Shown here: positions 14,772 through 23,642 of the stretch, in pieces
Numbering within the stretch: position 1 is the stretch's first letter
Layout of the letters: every line of letters starts with the position of its first letter
Assembly (NCBI GenBank): GCA_017434845.1
Contig: JAFSGD010000044.1
Location: 1-39,305, forward strand
DNA length: 39,305 nucleotides
Direction: 5' to 3'
Source: Clostridia bacterium
GTDB lineage: Bacteria > Bacillota > Clostridia > Oscillospirales > CAG-382
Notes under the pieces: model-generated
The model's input: only the letters and a program-made list of their open reading frames with translations
What the model was told of the DNA's origin: nothing
Database searches by the model: none
Position numbers and translations under genes: made by a program

Positions 14772-16601
14772 CTAATATGTTATTTTTGCGACACGGCTAA
14801 GTTTATCTAGAAGATAAACCTCGTCATTAATAGTAGAGTTGCCTTTGCTGATATTTTTCTTGACGATTTCTTTCCTAATCCCTGTATCGCTGAATACCTG
14901 CATTAACAAATCTATAATTGATGCGAATGTACCAATTACTGGGATGAACCCCGCCCCACTCAAAACGTAATTAATCCCATTGATTGTAGTAAAGCGCTCT
15001 TTACCAATTCCTGCTATTAAATTATTATATTCTTCGATCTTTGTTTTTTGCTGATCTTGATCTAATTCGGATAAGTTTAGTAATATTCGTTGTAATGTAT
15101 GAGTGGTGTCGTATTTTTCTGAATAATCCAATATATTTTTAACTGAAACAGAATTATCAGATTTTAAAAGATATATTGCATTTCGCTGCTTTTCAAGAAG
15201 TTCAGTATATTCTTTAATTGCATTTTGTTGACTTGCTGAAATGTATTGATAATTGTTAATAACACTTCCAAGAATGTTTGAGACTGCACTATCTGAGTAT
15301 ACACTCCCCGCTTCTTCCTTTACAGCAAATGGGAAGTATGTTGCTTGTAGTGCTGTTGCAATATGAATCGAATTCGAGTTGGCGGTCAATTCAAATTGAA
15401 TATCTGTGCTTTTTGATGTTTTGTCTTGAAAGTGATCAAATAAAACATTTGCGCCTATACACGGAAGTTTAATGGGACTATAACTGGTCAATAACTCATA
15501 ACTTTCGCGTTTTGCTTTTATTGGCCATAACAACCAATCATACAGAAATCGAGATTGCCAATCGGATTTTTTAGTACACTTGAGGCATAGGGCTTCAAAT
15601 ATGTGTTCATTGCCTTCCCATAAAGACGTATATCTTCTTTCTAACTCGCAATAAAACATTGCCATTAATGCGTTTATTCCACGTTTTGAAACAATACAAT
15701 TGGGATCTATACTGTATAATCTGTCTAGCACTCTCTTGTTATAACGGCTTTCTGTATTTGGCAATAGAATAACAAGTTTCTTTCGTTCTACCAATTCGTC
15801 CAAGTCTTCTTGCGTTAAATGTTGCTGCAACAGAAAATCATCAATATGACTGCCTAAAGGGAATGATAAATATATTGTATCGTACAGTAAGGCGTTGCTT
15901 CTTATGTTAATGTTTTCGTTCGTCCAAACACTAAAGTCCATATAACATTTGGTCTTTTCAGCATCAAAAAATCTCAGATCTTTTTTACTTACATCTCCTG
16001 AATAGATTTTTTCTACATTCTCAAACCAAAATTCAGAATCTGCAATTGAGAAGTCAAAACTTCTATCAGTACATGCTAAATCAACATCTCTGTAACTTAG
16101 AGTGTTTTTATGGGTTGACGACTTTTTGATAATAACCTCTGAAAAACCGTTTTTAAGATCGTAAATAAATTGCTTAATATCAGATATTACATTTGCAACT
16201 ACAGTGTCTGAAACTGTAATTATTACTTGCACACCATTGTGATGTTTAACTTCAATATTAAAAAAATCAACACGAGGAAATTTGCTTATTAATAAACTTT
16301 CAAACATTTTATGTGTTAAAAAGATGCCCTCGTTTTTATAAGCAATATTTATTAAAGGGTCGATTTGTGTTATGAATGATTTAGGCTCTTGATTGACAAG
16401 TTCTACCCAATCTCCAATTCTGCGGATGTTATGATCGAAGTCATTTTTAATATCATCAAAACCATCGGTATAATCCATTACATAGATATTGTATCGTGCA
16501 TTATCAACCAAATAGATTTTAGTTTTTATGCCGTAATATTTTGTTCGCAATTGCAAATCGGCTCTTTTTATACTGCCAGAATCAAAAAGAATTTTTTCCA
16601 T
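14772..16601 (-). CDS. Unrecognised 609-residue protein in a repeat-flanked cassette
   Basis: I do not recognise this family. The ATG at 16601 is chosen over the longer frame because AAGGAAGG lies ~9 bases upstream and the longer frame begins in the promoter region. The N-terminal ~200 residues look beta-rich (KTKIYLVDNARYNIYVMDY). The middle has alternating strands and helices (NALLYDTIYLSFPLGSHIDDFLL, then KKLVILLPN) that suggest an alpha/beta domain. The C-terminal ~140 residues are helical, with a hydrophobic stretch LSGAGFIPVIGTFASIIDLL that could insert into a membrane or pack as a helix. The gene stands alone, opposite to the integrase, between two copies of a 35-bp repeat. Single large unknown cargo genes in such slots are often defence genes; this is inference. 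Confidence 0.7.
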   Translation of the reverse strand: MEKILFDSGSIKRADLQLRTKYYGIKTKIYLVDNARYNIYVMDYTDGFDDIKNDFDHNIRRIGDWVELVNQEPKSFITQIDPLINIAYKNEGIFLTHKMFESLLISKFPRVDFFNIEVKHHNGVQVIITVSDTVVANVISDIKQFIYDLKNGFSEVIIKKSSTHKNTLSYRDVDLACTDRSFDFSIADSEFWFENVEKIYSGDVSKKDLRFFDAEKTKCYMDFSVWTNENINIRSNALLYDTIYLSFPLGSHIDDFLLQQHLTQEDLDELVERKKLVILLPNTESRYNKRVLDRLYSIDPNCIVSKRGINALMAMFYCELERRYTSLWEGNEHIFEALCLKCTKKSDWQSRFLYDWLLWPIKAKRESYELLTSYSPIKLPCIGANVLFDHFQDKTSKSTDIQFELTANSNSIHIATALQATYFPFAVKEEAGSVYSDSAVSNILGSVINNYQYISASQQNAIKEYTELLEKQRNAIYLLKSDNSVSVKNILDYSEKYDTTHTLQRILLNLSELDQDQQKTKIEEYNNLIAGIGKERFTTINGINYVLSGAGFIPVIGTFASIIDLLMQVFSDTGIRKEIVKKNISKGNSTINDEVYLLDKLSRVAKITY

Positions 16602-16696
16602 GGGGGTGACCTTCCTTATATAATTGCTTATATTAATTATATCAAAATAACGGTTGCAATGCAATGAAATTGCAAATATAGTTAGAATCAAGTATT

Positions 16697-16740
16697 AAAA
16701 AACGAGAGCCAAGGCATTAAAACCTTGACTCTCGTTTTTC
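16697..16740. terminator. Right copy of the 35-bp repeat, forming a bidirectional terminator
   Basis: AAAAACGAGAG, AAGG, an 8-base loop, CCTT and CTCTCGTTTTT form a hairpin with T tracts on both strands. It can terminate ssrA transcripts coming from the right. Bases 16697-16731 are the second copy of the direct repeat at 14711. Bases 16741-16812 between it and ssrA show no gene. Confidence 0.8.
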
Positions 16741-16812
16741 GTGGTGACATTACAGGAACTCTTCTATGGCGAAACCGCCTTTGAAGTAGTAGGTGTTCGT
16801 GCAATGTCCATT

Positions 16813-17164
16813 TGGTGGAGCCGAGGGGAATCGAACCCCTGTCCGAAAACCCGTCCGCGGTGCTTTCTCCGAGCGCAGCCGTTCTTTAGGATTCCCCACT
16901 GTGTATGCCGAACGGCAGGCTTACACAGCCGGTAGCTTCATTAGTTCATGGAAGGGCTCAAAGCTTTGCCCTACACACGTTCACCGCTAAGTGACGCCGC
17001 ATCCGAAGCCGCGGTACTCTTCAGCGCGACGGCAACTGCACTTAGGCAGCTACTGCTAATTTGTTATTGTTAGCGTTTAATTTTAAAGTGCACATTTTTA
17101 GGAAGTTATGCGCTTCCGCTCGCTTACTCCGTTTCAAGATCCCCGTCGAAACCTTTACGGCCCC
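16813..17164 (-). ncRNA. ssrA: tmRNA
   Basis: A 352-nt tmRNA. On the minus strand the 5' end GGGGCCG (17164) pairs with CGGCTCC before the encoded 3' ACCA (16813). The 3' part carries the T-arm GGTTCGATTCCCC and the 5' part has the GGTTTCGACGGGG motif. The tag reading frame (17074-17042) is GCT AAC AAT AAC AAA TTA GCA GTA GCT GCC TAA, giving ANNNKLAVAA, a normal proteolysis tag ending. It rescues stalled ribosomes together with SmpB, encoded just upstream. The 3' end faces the genomic island, a common integration spot for mobile elements. Confidence 0.97.
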
Positions 17165-17187
17165 ATGGGATATCCTTTTGCGGATAT

Positions 17188-17844
17188 CTATATAAAATTA
17201 TGCTTTTTCAGCTCTGTTATGATTATTTCCGTCATTTGACCGATCAATTCGTTCTGACGCGCCTTATCTATCGTTAAAAATCGCTGTGCGGGGTTGATCT
17301 TCGGGTTTTTATAAAGCTCCGATGCAAAATTGATGCGTTCGGTTATATCGTCTTTTGTGAAATAATCGAAATAATCGTTTTCGAACTCGCGCACCCCGTT
17401 TATAACCGAAAGCGGATAATAATTCAAGTTTTCGCAAAGAAAACGGTGATCGAGCTCATACCAGCCCGCGCGTATCTCTTCGATATTTGCGCGCCAGAAG
17501 GGCTTGCCGTTTTTTTCTATAAAAGGGTGGATTATATCGCGCACATAGACCGTATCAACAAGAATATGAATATAATATCCCAAAAACAGCGATCTTTTAT
17601 AAATATCGCGCTCGTTTTCGCCGTATTTACGGAAAAAATCGGCGTTATCCTCAAAGCGTTGCTCATAAGAAACGCCGTCGCGCTTCCAATGCGAAACGTC
17701 CTTTGGGGGAAGATAGGTGAAATTATCGACCATTCTGCCGCTATCGGGCGCGATAGAGCCGACGTAATAGGCGGTCTCGTCGATCTCGCCGAGGTGTTCT
17801 TTAACCCTCTCGGCAACGCGAAGATGCATTAACCAGGTTGCCAT
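17188..17844 (-). CDS. Zinc-dependent phospholipase C-like protein
   Basis: A 218-residue protein of the zinc-dependent phospholipase C family (S1/P1-nuclease fold). Residues 1-10 ([14 protein letters not shown]) and the GSIAPDSGR and FLGYYIHILVDTVYVRDII segments supply His and Asp ligands typical of the family. There is no signal peptide, so it is probably cytoplasmic and its substrate is unknown. The ATG overlaps the smpB stop by one base (TGATG), so the two are translationally coupled. Confidence 0.75.
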   Translation of the reverse strand: MATWLMHLRVAERVKEHLGEIDETAYYVGSIAPDSGRMVDNFTYLPPKDVSHWKRDGVSYEQRFEDNADFFRKYGENERDIYKRSLFLGYYIHILVDTVYVRDIIHPFIEKNGKPFWRANIEEIRAGWYELDHRFLCENLNYYPLSVINGVREFENDYFDYFTKDDITERINFASELYKNPKINPAQRFLTIDKARQNELIGQMTEIIITELKKHNFI

Positions 17845-18302
17845 CAGTAGTTACCCTTATCGGCGCGTTCCATTTCACGCTTTGCGGTTTTTTCCGCCTC
17901 GGTAGCGCGCTTATCATAAAGCTTTTTGCCCTTGCAGAGCCCAAGCTCCACCTTGACCCAGCGCCCCTTGAAATAAAGCGAAAGCGGAATTATCGAATAT
18001 CCCTTCTGACCGACAAGCCCAAACAGGCGGTCGATTTCGCGGCGATGCATTAAAAGCTTACGCGCACGGTAGGGATCGCGGTTGAAGATATTGCCCTGCT
18101 CGTAGGGGCTTATGTGGATTCCGTAGGCGACGAGCTCGCCGTTATCGATACGGCAGAACGAATCTTTAAGATTAACTCTGCCGCCGCGAAGCGATTTTAC
18201 CTCGGTTCCGAAAAGCTCGATGCCGGCTTCGAACTTATCTTCGACGAAATATTCATGGTATGCCGCGCGGTTGCTTGCAATATTGCGAATAAGCTCAGAC
18301 AT
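17844..18302 (-). CDS. smpB: SsrA-binding protein
   Basis: A 152-residue SmpB of normal length. It has the OB-fold patterns [38 protein letters not shown], the HISPYEQGN motif, [13 protein letters not shown] and the C-terminal basic tail ([19 protein letters not shown]) that enters the mRNA channel. AAAGGAGAG precedes the ATG. It delivers tmRNA to stalled ribosomes, and ssrA lies two genes further along the same strand. Confidence 0.97.
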   Translation of the reverse strand: MSELIRNIASNRAAYHEYFVEDKFEAGIELFGTEVKSLRGGRVNLKDSFCRIDNGELVAYGIHISPYEQGNIFNRDPYRARKLLMHRREIDRLFGLVGQKGYSIIPLSLYFKGRWVKVELGLCKGKKLYDKRATEAEKTAKREMERADKGNY

Positions 18303-18360
18303 AAAAGCTCTCCTTTCAAGGTTTATCGGAACTGTATTTTACACCAATACAGGCAAATTG

Positions 18361-19104
18361 TCAACCCGAAATACTGCCGAACGACACCTCGGTTTCAAAG
18401 CAGGGCTGACCGTTTGTTTCGTTAACCGCCGAAACGGTATAATTAACGCCGCTTTCTTCCGAGCCGTTTCTGCCGACCGATATGGCAAGAACGTCGTTGA
18501 GCTTAGCTTCGTGGCGGAAAATTATTTTGATATCCTTAACGTAATTCAGCTTGCGGTCGAATTCGCCGAGAAAGTCCATTGAAATATCGGAATAAATGCA
18601 GTTGTTGAGATGGTCGTTCTCATCAAGATCGGAAAGCGCAACGGTGCGGTTACCGCGGCTTTGCATTTCATCGTCGGAAACGATCGCACGGGGAAGGTTG
18701 ATTCCGCCGTCGATATTATGCGCAGGTATTTCGAACGGAAACAGCTTTGGGCGAACGATAGAGCGATCGTCATATTTGACAATAACCCATTGTGTCGTTG
18801 CGTGAATGACCTCTTCGCCGTCGCGGTAGAATTCAAACTCGCGCTCGAACGAAACGCCGTGAATGCGGTTGTTATAGGTGCGCACCGTCAGCTCGTCATA
18901 GGCGAAAACCGGCTTTTTAAGCGAAATTGCAAGCTTGGTCAGCACAAACACCATGTTTATGGCACGCATATCGTTATATGTACAGCCCATTTGGTCGCAA
19001 TCCTCGCGTGCGAACTGCTGCATATAGCGCTGTATGGCAACCGGCTTTATGATACTGTTGGGGTAAACGTCGAAGCTTGCGACGGCAAATTTCTTTTCAA
19101 GCAT
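18361..19104 (-). CDS. Acyl-ACP thioesterase
   Basis: A 247-residue double hot-dog protein of the acyl-ACP thioesterase family. The first half shows LTVRTYNNRIHGVSFEREFEF and WVIVKYDDRSIVRP; the second has DLDENDHLNNCIYSD, the Asn-His-Asn/Glu catalytic region. It releases fatty acids from acyl carrier protein in lipid synthesis. The ATG overlaps the stop of the xerC-like gene by one base. The 58 bases to smpB hold only the smpB ribosome site. Confidence 0.9.
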   Translation of the reverse strand: MLEKKFAVASFDVYPNSIIKPVAIQRYMQQFAREDCDQMGCTYNDMRAINMVFVLTKLAISLKKPVFAYDELTVRTYNNRIHGVSFEREFEFYRDGEEVIHATTQWVIVKYDDRSIVRPKLFPFEIPAHNIDGGINLPRAIVSDDEMQSRGNRTVALSDLDENDHLNNCIYSDISMDFLGEFDRKLNYVKDIKIIFRHEAKLNDVLAISVGRNGSEESGVNYTVSAVNETNGQPCFETEVSFGSISG

Positions 19105-20093
19105 TATTTTTTGATCTTAGCAAGCGGATTTGCATCCACCGCTTCCTCCAGTTGTTTGTTTGAAAGATGAGTGTATATCTGCGTTGTGGTAAGCTGCTCG
19201 TGGCCGAGAATATCTTTGATTGCGAGAACGTCTACCTCACCCTCGTTATACATAAGTGTTGCCGCGGTGTGCCTCAGCTTATGCACCGAAAGTCCGCGGC
19301 CGCCCAAGCCCGCAAGGTCGAGATAGCGATAAACCATCGTTTGAACCATTTGGTTTGATATGCGGGTTCTGCGCGAGCTTAAAAACAGCGCGTTTTTGTC
19401 GATTATAGGCTGACCGTGCTCGGTTGCCTTTGATTGCCGCACCGCAAGATAATCGGAAAGCGCCGCGCGGCACGCCGCATTGAGATAGACCCTGCGCATC
19501 TTGCTTCCCTTTCCGGTAACGTTAAGCTTCGAAAGGTCGGCGTCGATATCCGAAAGATTAATACCGACAAGCTCGCTCAAACGCATTCCGCAATTTAAAA
19601 ACAGGGTTATAATGCAATAATCGCGCTCGTAATTGGGCGAATCCTTCGGAACCGATTCGAGCAACCTTATGCTTTCTTCAAGCGAAAGATATTTCGGAAG
19701 CGCCGGCTTAACGGTCGGCGTGTCGATTTCTTTTGCGGGATTATCGGCAAGCCTGCGCGATTTTACGGTGTGGTATTTATAAAACGCCTTTATTGCCGAA
19801 AGGCGGCGCGCGCGTATGCGAACCTTGTTCTCGCGAACCGTTGCAAGATAAAGCATATAGGCGAAGATCTCTTCGGTTCTGACCGAGCCCGCAAGCTCAT
19901 AATCGAGCGAAGCAAGGCTGATTTGGCTCATATCGGCTTTTGAGGGATCGTTGCCCTGACGCGTTACGATAATGTAACGGAAAAAGAGCACAAGATCGTT
20001 GATATATTCGCGCACCGTTAACGGCGAGCAGTTTTGTATCGAGCTTTTATAGCCCGCAAAGGTTACAAGCACCTCGGGCAAAGTACCGTTCAT
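19104..20093 (-). CDS. Tyrosine recombinase, XerC/XerD type
   Basis: A 329-residue recombinase. The catalytic set is visible: Arg in NCGMRLSELVG, Lys in TGKGSKMRRVYL, H-x-x-R in VHKLRHTAATL, His in LGHEQLTT and Tyr in TQIYTH. The ATG at 20093 is preferred over the longer frame because GAAAGGATG lies 7 bases before it. It is embedded in a core operon with thioesterase and smpB, so it is probably the chromosomal dimer-resolution enzyme rather than a mobile integrase. I do not assign C or D. Confidence 0.88.
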   Translation of the reverse strand: MNGTLPEVLVTFAGYKSSIQNCSPLTVREYINDLVLFFRYIIVTRQGNDPSKADMSQISLASLDYELAGSVRTEEIFAYMLYLATVRENKVRIRARRLSAIKAFYKYHTVKSRRLADNPAKEIDTPTVKPALPKYLSLEESIRLLESVPKDSPNYERDYCIITLFLNCGMRLSELVGINLSDIDADLSKLNVTGKGSKMRRVYLNAACRAALSDYLAVRQSKATEHGQPIIDKNALFLSSRRTRISNQMVQTMVYRYLDLAGLGGRGLSVHKLRHTAATLMYNEGEVDVLAIKDILGHEQLTTTQIYTHLSNKQLEEAVDANPLAKIKK

Positions 20094-20206
20094 TAAGCCA
20101 CATCCTTTCATTTTGCGATTTTATCACAAACGCGTTGATTTTTCAAGAGATGCGCATATTTGTTTTAAAATTGTTTTTATGGCGTGCACACGTTTTTTAA
20201 TCGCAG

Positions 20207-20235
20207 TTGACTTTAGTATGAAAATATGCTAAAAT
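20207..20235 (+). promoter_or_regulatory. Promoter of the GLUG/dockerin gene
   Basis: TTGACT (20207-20212), a 17-base spacer and an extended -10 TGCTAAAAT (TAAAAT at 20230-20235), 34 bases before the ATG. Confidence 0.75.
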
Positions 20236-20269
20236 ACAATCACAAAGCATTATAAAAGGAGTTTTTCTT

Positions 20270-22396
20270 ATGAAAGGTATTCGTTCGAGCTATATCGCGC
20301 TCATTCTCGCGATTGCCGTGGTCTTATCGTCGTTCCCGTTTTTCGTCATCTCGGCATCCGCCGGCGGCGGTGTTTGGAACGGAACAGCCTCAAGCGGATT
20401 CGCCTCGGGCAACGGAACGAAGGAATCGCCCTATCTCGTTGACACGGCAGAGCAGCTTGCATATCTTTCCAACGCGGTGAAAAGCGGCAATACTTTCGAA
20501 GGCAAATATATTGAGCTTTCGAGCGACATATACCTAAACAACGTTGTCGGCAACACTTGGACCTCTTCCGCAAGACAGTGGACTCCGATCGGCATAAACG
20601 GATATGAAATTGCACCGTTCAAGGGTAATTTTAACGGAAAGACTTATGCGATCTACGGTCTTTATATCAACATCAACGCCGATAACCAAGGTCTTTTCGG
20701 TTATTGCGAGGGTGCAGATATTTCCAACGTTACCATCAACAGATCCTCGGTTTCCAACTGCGGAAACTCGGTTACCGAAAACGTTGCGGGTATAGTTGCC
20801 TATATAGAAAACGGACGCATCACCAACTGCGTTAACAACGCTGAGGTAAGCGGAAGATCACACGTCGGCGGCATTGTCGGCTATGCCCGCAATACAACCG
20901 TTTCAAACTGTGAAAACGCAGGCCTCATCAGCGGCAAGGGCGATGTCGGCGGTGTTGCAGGTTATGCAAAAGGCGACGTCATCGGTTGCGTTAACAACGG
21001 CGAAGTCAAGGGTGATACAAACGATATCGGCGGTGTTGTCGGCACATTGGGAACGGGACGCACTATTTCGGAATGCATAAACGACGCTACGGTTTCTTAC
21101 GGCGATTCGCTCGGCGGCGTTGTCGGAACCCTTCTCGGCGAGAATACGGTTACGCTTTGCGAAAACCACGGCGCAATAACAGGCGGCGATAACGTCGGCG
21201 GTATTGTCGGACAGGGCTCGAATAACGACAAAAGCACCGTTATTTATTCTTATAACCTCGGTAACGTTGTCTGCAACAATTCCAACGGCGGCGGCATCGT
21301 CGGCTCGGCATACGCGAGCACCGAGATAGTTTCCTGTGAGAACTACGGCGAGATCTGCGGCGTTCAGGGCTCGGTCGGCGGTATCGTCGGTGCGGCAGGC
21401 ACGCTTACCTACCGTTGTCTCAACGGCGGTGCTGTTCACATTCAGGATAGCACGGGATATCTTTATAACGTCGGCGGAATCGCGGCGGAGCTTCCGAGAT
21501 ATGCGGTCGTTGAAGAATGTCTTTCCGCTGCCGAAATATACGGCGATAAAAGGGTCGGCGGTATTGTCGGCATTGCCAAGGGCGATTCAACGATCATTAA
21601 CTGTTATGCGATCTCGGTAGTTGTCGGCGTCGAATCGGTCGGCGGTATCGTCGGCGACCTCGATAACGATGCCAAAGTCATGAACTGCATTTCGATCTCG
21701 CTGGTCGGCGGCGAAACCTCGGTCGGTGCGGTTATCGGATCGCTATACACCCGCGCAGGCGCAGGCAACAAGGTCAGCAATTGCTATTACCTTTTGGGCA
21801 GCGCGGTCACTTCCGATGAAAAATACCAAAACGGAATCGGCGATTACGACGGAAGCACCCCTCAAGCCGATATCGCGGGCAAGACCGACGGACTTTATGA
21901 AGAAGAATTCGCATATAAAGCCAACTTCCCGACGCTTGATTTCAAAAACGTTTGGGGTATCGTTGAAGGTGTGCCCATTCTTCAGATATTCCACAATCAC
22001 GAAAACTTCAAATCCGAACACGACAGCAGCAACCATTGGCTTGAATGCGATTGCGGTTTTAAAAACGAGGTCGAACCCCACACCGAAAGCAAGTGGGTTA
22101 TAGTTACAGAGCCTGAAGACTACAAGCCCGGTCTTAGAGAGAAACACTGCACGGTTTGCAACGTATTGATCAAAAGCGAGATCATTCCTCAGCTCAAATC
22201 CGTCAAGGGCGACGTTAACGGCAACGGAAAAATTGATGCACAGGACTATGCGCTCGCAAAACGCCATTGTCTGAAGACCTATACCCTCTCAAGCGATATG
22301 ATTGCGCGCGGCGATCTTAACGGAAACGGAAACATCGACACAAGCGAATATGCGCTCATCAAACGCCACTGCCTCGGAACCTTCGTTATCAAATAA
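20270..22396 (+). CDS. Secreted GLUG-repeat protein with type I dockerin
   Basis: A 708-residue secreted protein. Residues 1-30 are a signal peptide (Lys/Arg, hydrophobic core, ending near SASA). Residues ~35-570 hold at least ten GLUG-type repeats, each with a G-G-I/V-V-G core such as HVGGIVGYA or NVGGIVGQG, which fold as a beta-helix. A Cys-containing linker follows (LECDCG, HCTVCN). The last ~64 residues are a type I dockerin with two calcium loops, DVNGNGKIDAQDYALAKRHC and DLNGNGNIDTSEYALIKRHC. Dockerins bind cohesins, so the protein is probably displayed on a cell-surface or cellulosome-like scaffold. AAAGGAG lies 9 bases before the ATG. The ligand of the repeats is unknown. Confidence 0.92.
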   Translation: MKGIRSSYIALILAIAVVLSSFPFFVISASAGGGVWNGTASSGFASGNGTKESPYLVDTAEQLAYLSNAVKSGNTFEGKYIELSSDIYLNNVVGNTWTSSARQWTPIGINGYEIAPFKGNFNGKTYAIYGLYININADNQGLFGYCEGADISNVTINRSSVSNCGNSVTENVAGIVAYIENGRITNCVNNAEVSGRSHVGGIVGYARNTTVSNCENAGLISGKGDVGGVAGYAKGDVIGCVNNGEVKGDTNDIGGVVGTLGTGRTISECINDATVSYGDSLGGVVGTLLGENTVTLCENHGAITGGDNVGGIVGQGSNNDKSTVIYSYNLGNVVCNNSNGGGIVGSAYASTEIVSCENYGEICGVQGSVGGIVGAAGTLTYRCLNGGAVHIQDSTGYLYNVGGIAAELPRYAVVEECLSAAEIYGDKRVGGIVGIAKGDSTIINCYAISVVVGVESVGGIVGDLDNDAKVMNCISISLVGGETSVGAVIGSLYTRAGAGNKVSNCYYLLGSAVTSDEKYQNGIGDYDGSTPQADIAGKTDGLYEEEFAYKANFPTLDFKNVWGIVEGVPILQIFHNHENFKSEHDSSNHWLECDCGFKNEVEPHTESKWVIVTEPEDYKPGLREKHCTVCNVLIKSEIIPQLKSVKGDVNGNGKIDAQDYALAKRHCLKTYTLSSDMIARGDLNGNGNIDTSEYALIKRHCLGTFVIK

Positions 22397-22426
22397 TTTT
22401 TAAGATCAAACAAAGGAGAAACGACT

Positions 22427-22501
22427 ATGAACGCAGGATGCATGACCTTTCTTACTCTTGCTTTGGCGGCTATTGTTGCCGTTTGTGTTTTGGTATTTTA
22501 G
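22427..22501 (+). CDS. 24-residue single-pass membrane peptide
   Basis: A very short frame with an excellent ribosome site (AAAGGAGAAACGACT then ATG) between the dockerin gene and the next membrane protein. The product is almost one hydrophobic helix (FLTLALAAIVAVCVLVF) with two Cys. Its spacing (30 bases from the upstream stop, 18 to the next start) fits an operon. It may be a regulator or subunit of the following membrane protein. No family is recognised. Confidence 0.55.
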   Translation: MNAGCMTFLTLALAAIVAVCVLVF

Positions 22502-22519
22502 TTTTCGAGGTGAATCCAA

Positions 22520-23083
22520 ATGGGCAACTATGTCAGCGACAGCTTGAAAGCCGACATGAATGACGGCAAAAAGAAGATAACACCGCAGTTGATTTACGAT
22601 TCTTTGGAGCTTGGCTATAAATCGAATATTGTTCTCTACGTTATTCTTTTTATACTTGTGTTATTTTTATGCGGACTTTTCTTTTTGGTGTTCAGGTTCG
22701 ATTCGCCGTTCAACGAAAAGGGCAAGATCATCGCAGATGCGGTTTTGATAGCCCTGCCTATTTTAACGGCGGTGTTTTGCGCATATTTTTATTTCCGCGG
22801 TATTAAAAAGCATCAGGAAAGAGAATATACGGTTATTGTTGACACTATCGAGCGTGTTGTTGTTGACGACAGATACGTTCACCAACGCAGGCATTCCCAT
22901 ATGGAACACGCAATGTATCTTTGGCATTGCGGCAGAGTTGTTATTTCCTATGCCGAAACGAGCCTTCATTCCGAAGGCGACAAGGCGTTTGTGGTTGTAG
23001 ATAAAAAGCACCCGAACGTTCCCCTGATGATCTTTAACGATAAATATTACGAGCTTGTCGATATCGAACCCGAAGAGCTATAA
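22520..23083 (+). CDS. Hypothetical membrane protein
   Basis: A 187-residue protein with two predicted transmembrane helices (about residues 37-60 and 70-92) and a soluble C-terminal domain of ~95 residues. That domain has a His cluster (YVHQRRHSHMEHAMYLWH) and a beta-rich end (KAFVVVDKKHPNVPLMIFN). The family is not recognised. The upstream stretch GTTTTCGAGGTGAATCC provides a GAGGTG ribosome site. It is probably cotranscribed with the 24-residue peptide and ends at a strong terminator. Confidence 0.75.
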   Translation: MGNYVSDSLKADMNDGKKKITPQLIYDSLELGYKSNIVLYVILFILVLFLCGLFFLVFRFDSPFNEKGKIIADAVLIALPILTAVFCAYFYFRGIKKHQEREYTVIVDTIERVVVDDRYVHQRRHSHMEHAMYLWHCGRVVISYAETSLHSEGDKAFVVVDKKHPNVPLMIFNDKYYELVDIEPEEL

Positions 23084-23085
23084 AA

Positions 23086-23119
23086 ACGGTGTGATTCAAA
23101 AGAATCACACCGTTTTTTA
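23086..23119 (+). terminator. Terminator after the membrane protein gene
   Basis: ACGGTGTGATTC, AAAA and GAATCACACCGT form a perfect 12-pair stem followed by TTTTT. The same stem sequence recurs at about 23358-23392, so the terminator itself is duplicated. Confidence 0.88.
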
Positions 23120-23138
23120 TCTGTAGACAAAGTCTACA

Positions 23139-23236
23139 GATTGGCAGAGGAAGAGAAACGAAGTTATTTTTCACTAAAAACGAGCGTCGGCGTAGAAATC
23201 TACGACAGTCGAAGTTTTTAGTGAAAGTGCTTGAAA
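23139..23236 (-). repeat. Interspersed hairpin repeat, inverted partial copy
   Basis: Its reverse complement matches the right half of the repeats at 29150-29235 and 39178-39260: TTTTCAAG, AAAAACTTCGACTG, a hairpin, CGACGCTCGTTTTT and CGTTTCTCTT. Within the central hairpin two base pairs are swapped relative to the other copies, with pairing kept. Confidence 0.75.
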
Positions 23237-23277
23237 ATACAATATAAATATCAATTCATTATAGTATGCAACAACGC

Positions 23278-23640
23278 TTCCCGTTTCCGAGAAGCGTTGT
23301 TTTTTGTTTGAATTGTTCTTTCAAGCACGTAAAGAACGAGTTTGTCTTCACTCTGAGACGGTGTGATTCTTTTGAATCACACCGCTTTTTATAAAGAGTT
23401 ATTTGTTGTTTGTATAAAGTACGGATACGCTATTTAATAAATAATCGTCTTTTTGCGATCTGCGACTTTTTAATATCGTATCAAAAAGCACTCGCCAACG
23501 GGGATAGGAAAAAAGGTGCAGAATGGACAAACAGAACCCGAAGCTGTAGGCTTCTACTGCGAGAGGTTCTGTTTGTTCATAGCAAAAAGACATAAAAGTT
23601 TAAGAAACCGAAGCGAAATGCTTCGGTTTCTTTCCTTAAA
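23278..23640. terminator. Cluster of intrinsic-terminator-like hairpins
   Basis: Gene-free stretch with several hairpins: AACGCTTC/GAAGCGTT followed by GTTTTTTG (about 23273-23307); CGGTGTGATTC/GAATCACACCG followed by CTTTTT (about 23358-23392); ACAAACAGAACC/GGTTCTGTTTGT (about 23528-23579); and AAACCGAAGC/GCTTCGGTTT (about 23608-23632). They lie between the convergent ends of the genes at 22520 and 23729. Confidence 0.65.
23397..23478 (+). repeat. ~80-bp direct repeat, copy 1
   Basis: GTTATTTGTTGTTTGTATAA, AAGTACGGATACGC and TCTTTTTGCGATCTGCGACT are shared with 23643-23722, in the same order with a variable AT-rich middle. Confidence 0.75.
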
Positions 23641-23642
23641 GG

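Noticed and set aside
16741..16990. Short plus-strand frames with WSRGESNPCPK and similar endings across the ssrA 3' end
   Set aside because: They are translations of the tmRNA T-arm and acceptor region, a well-known false-ORF pattern.
20903..21439. 178-codon minus-strand frame inside the GLUG gene
   Set aside because: It is the antisense shadow of a repetitive GC-patterned coding sequence and has no ribosome site.
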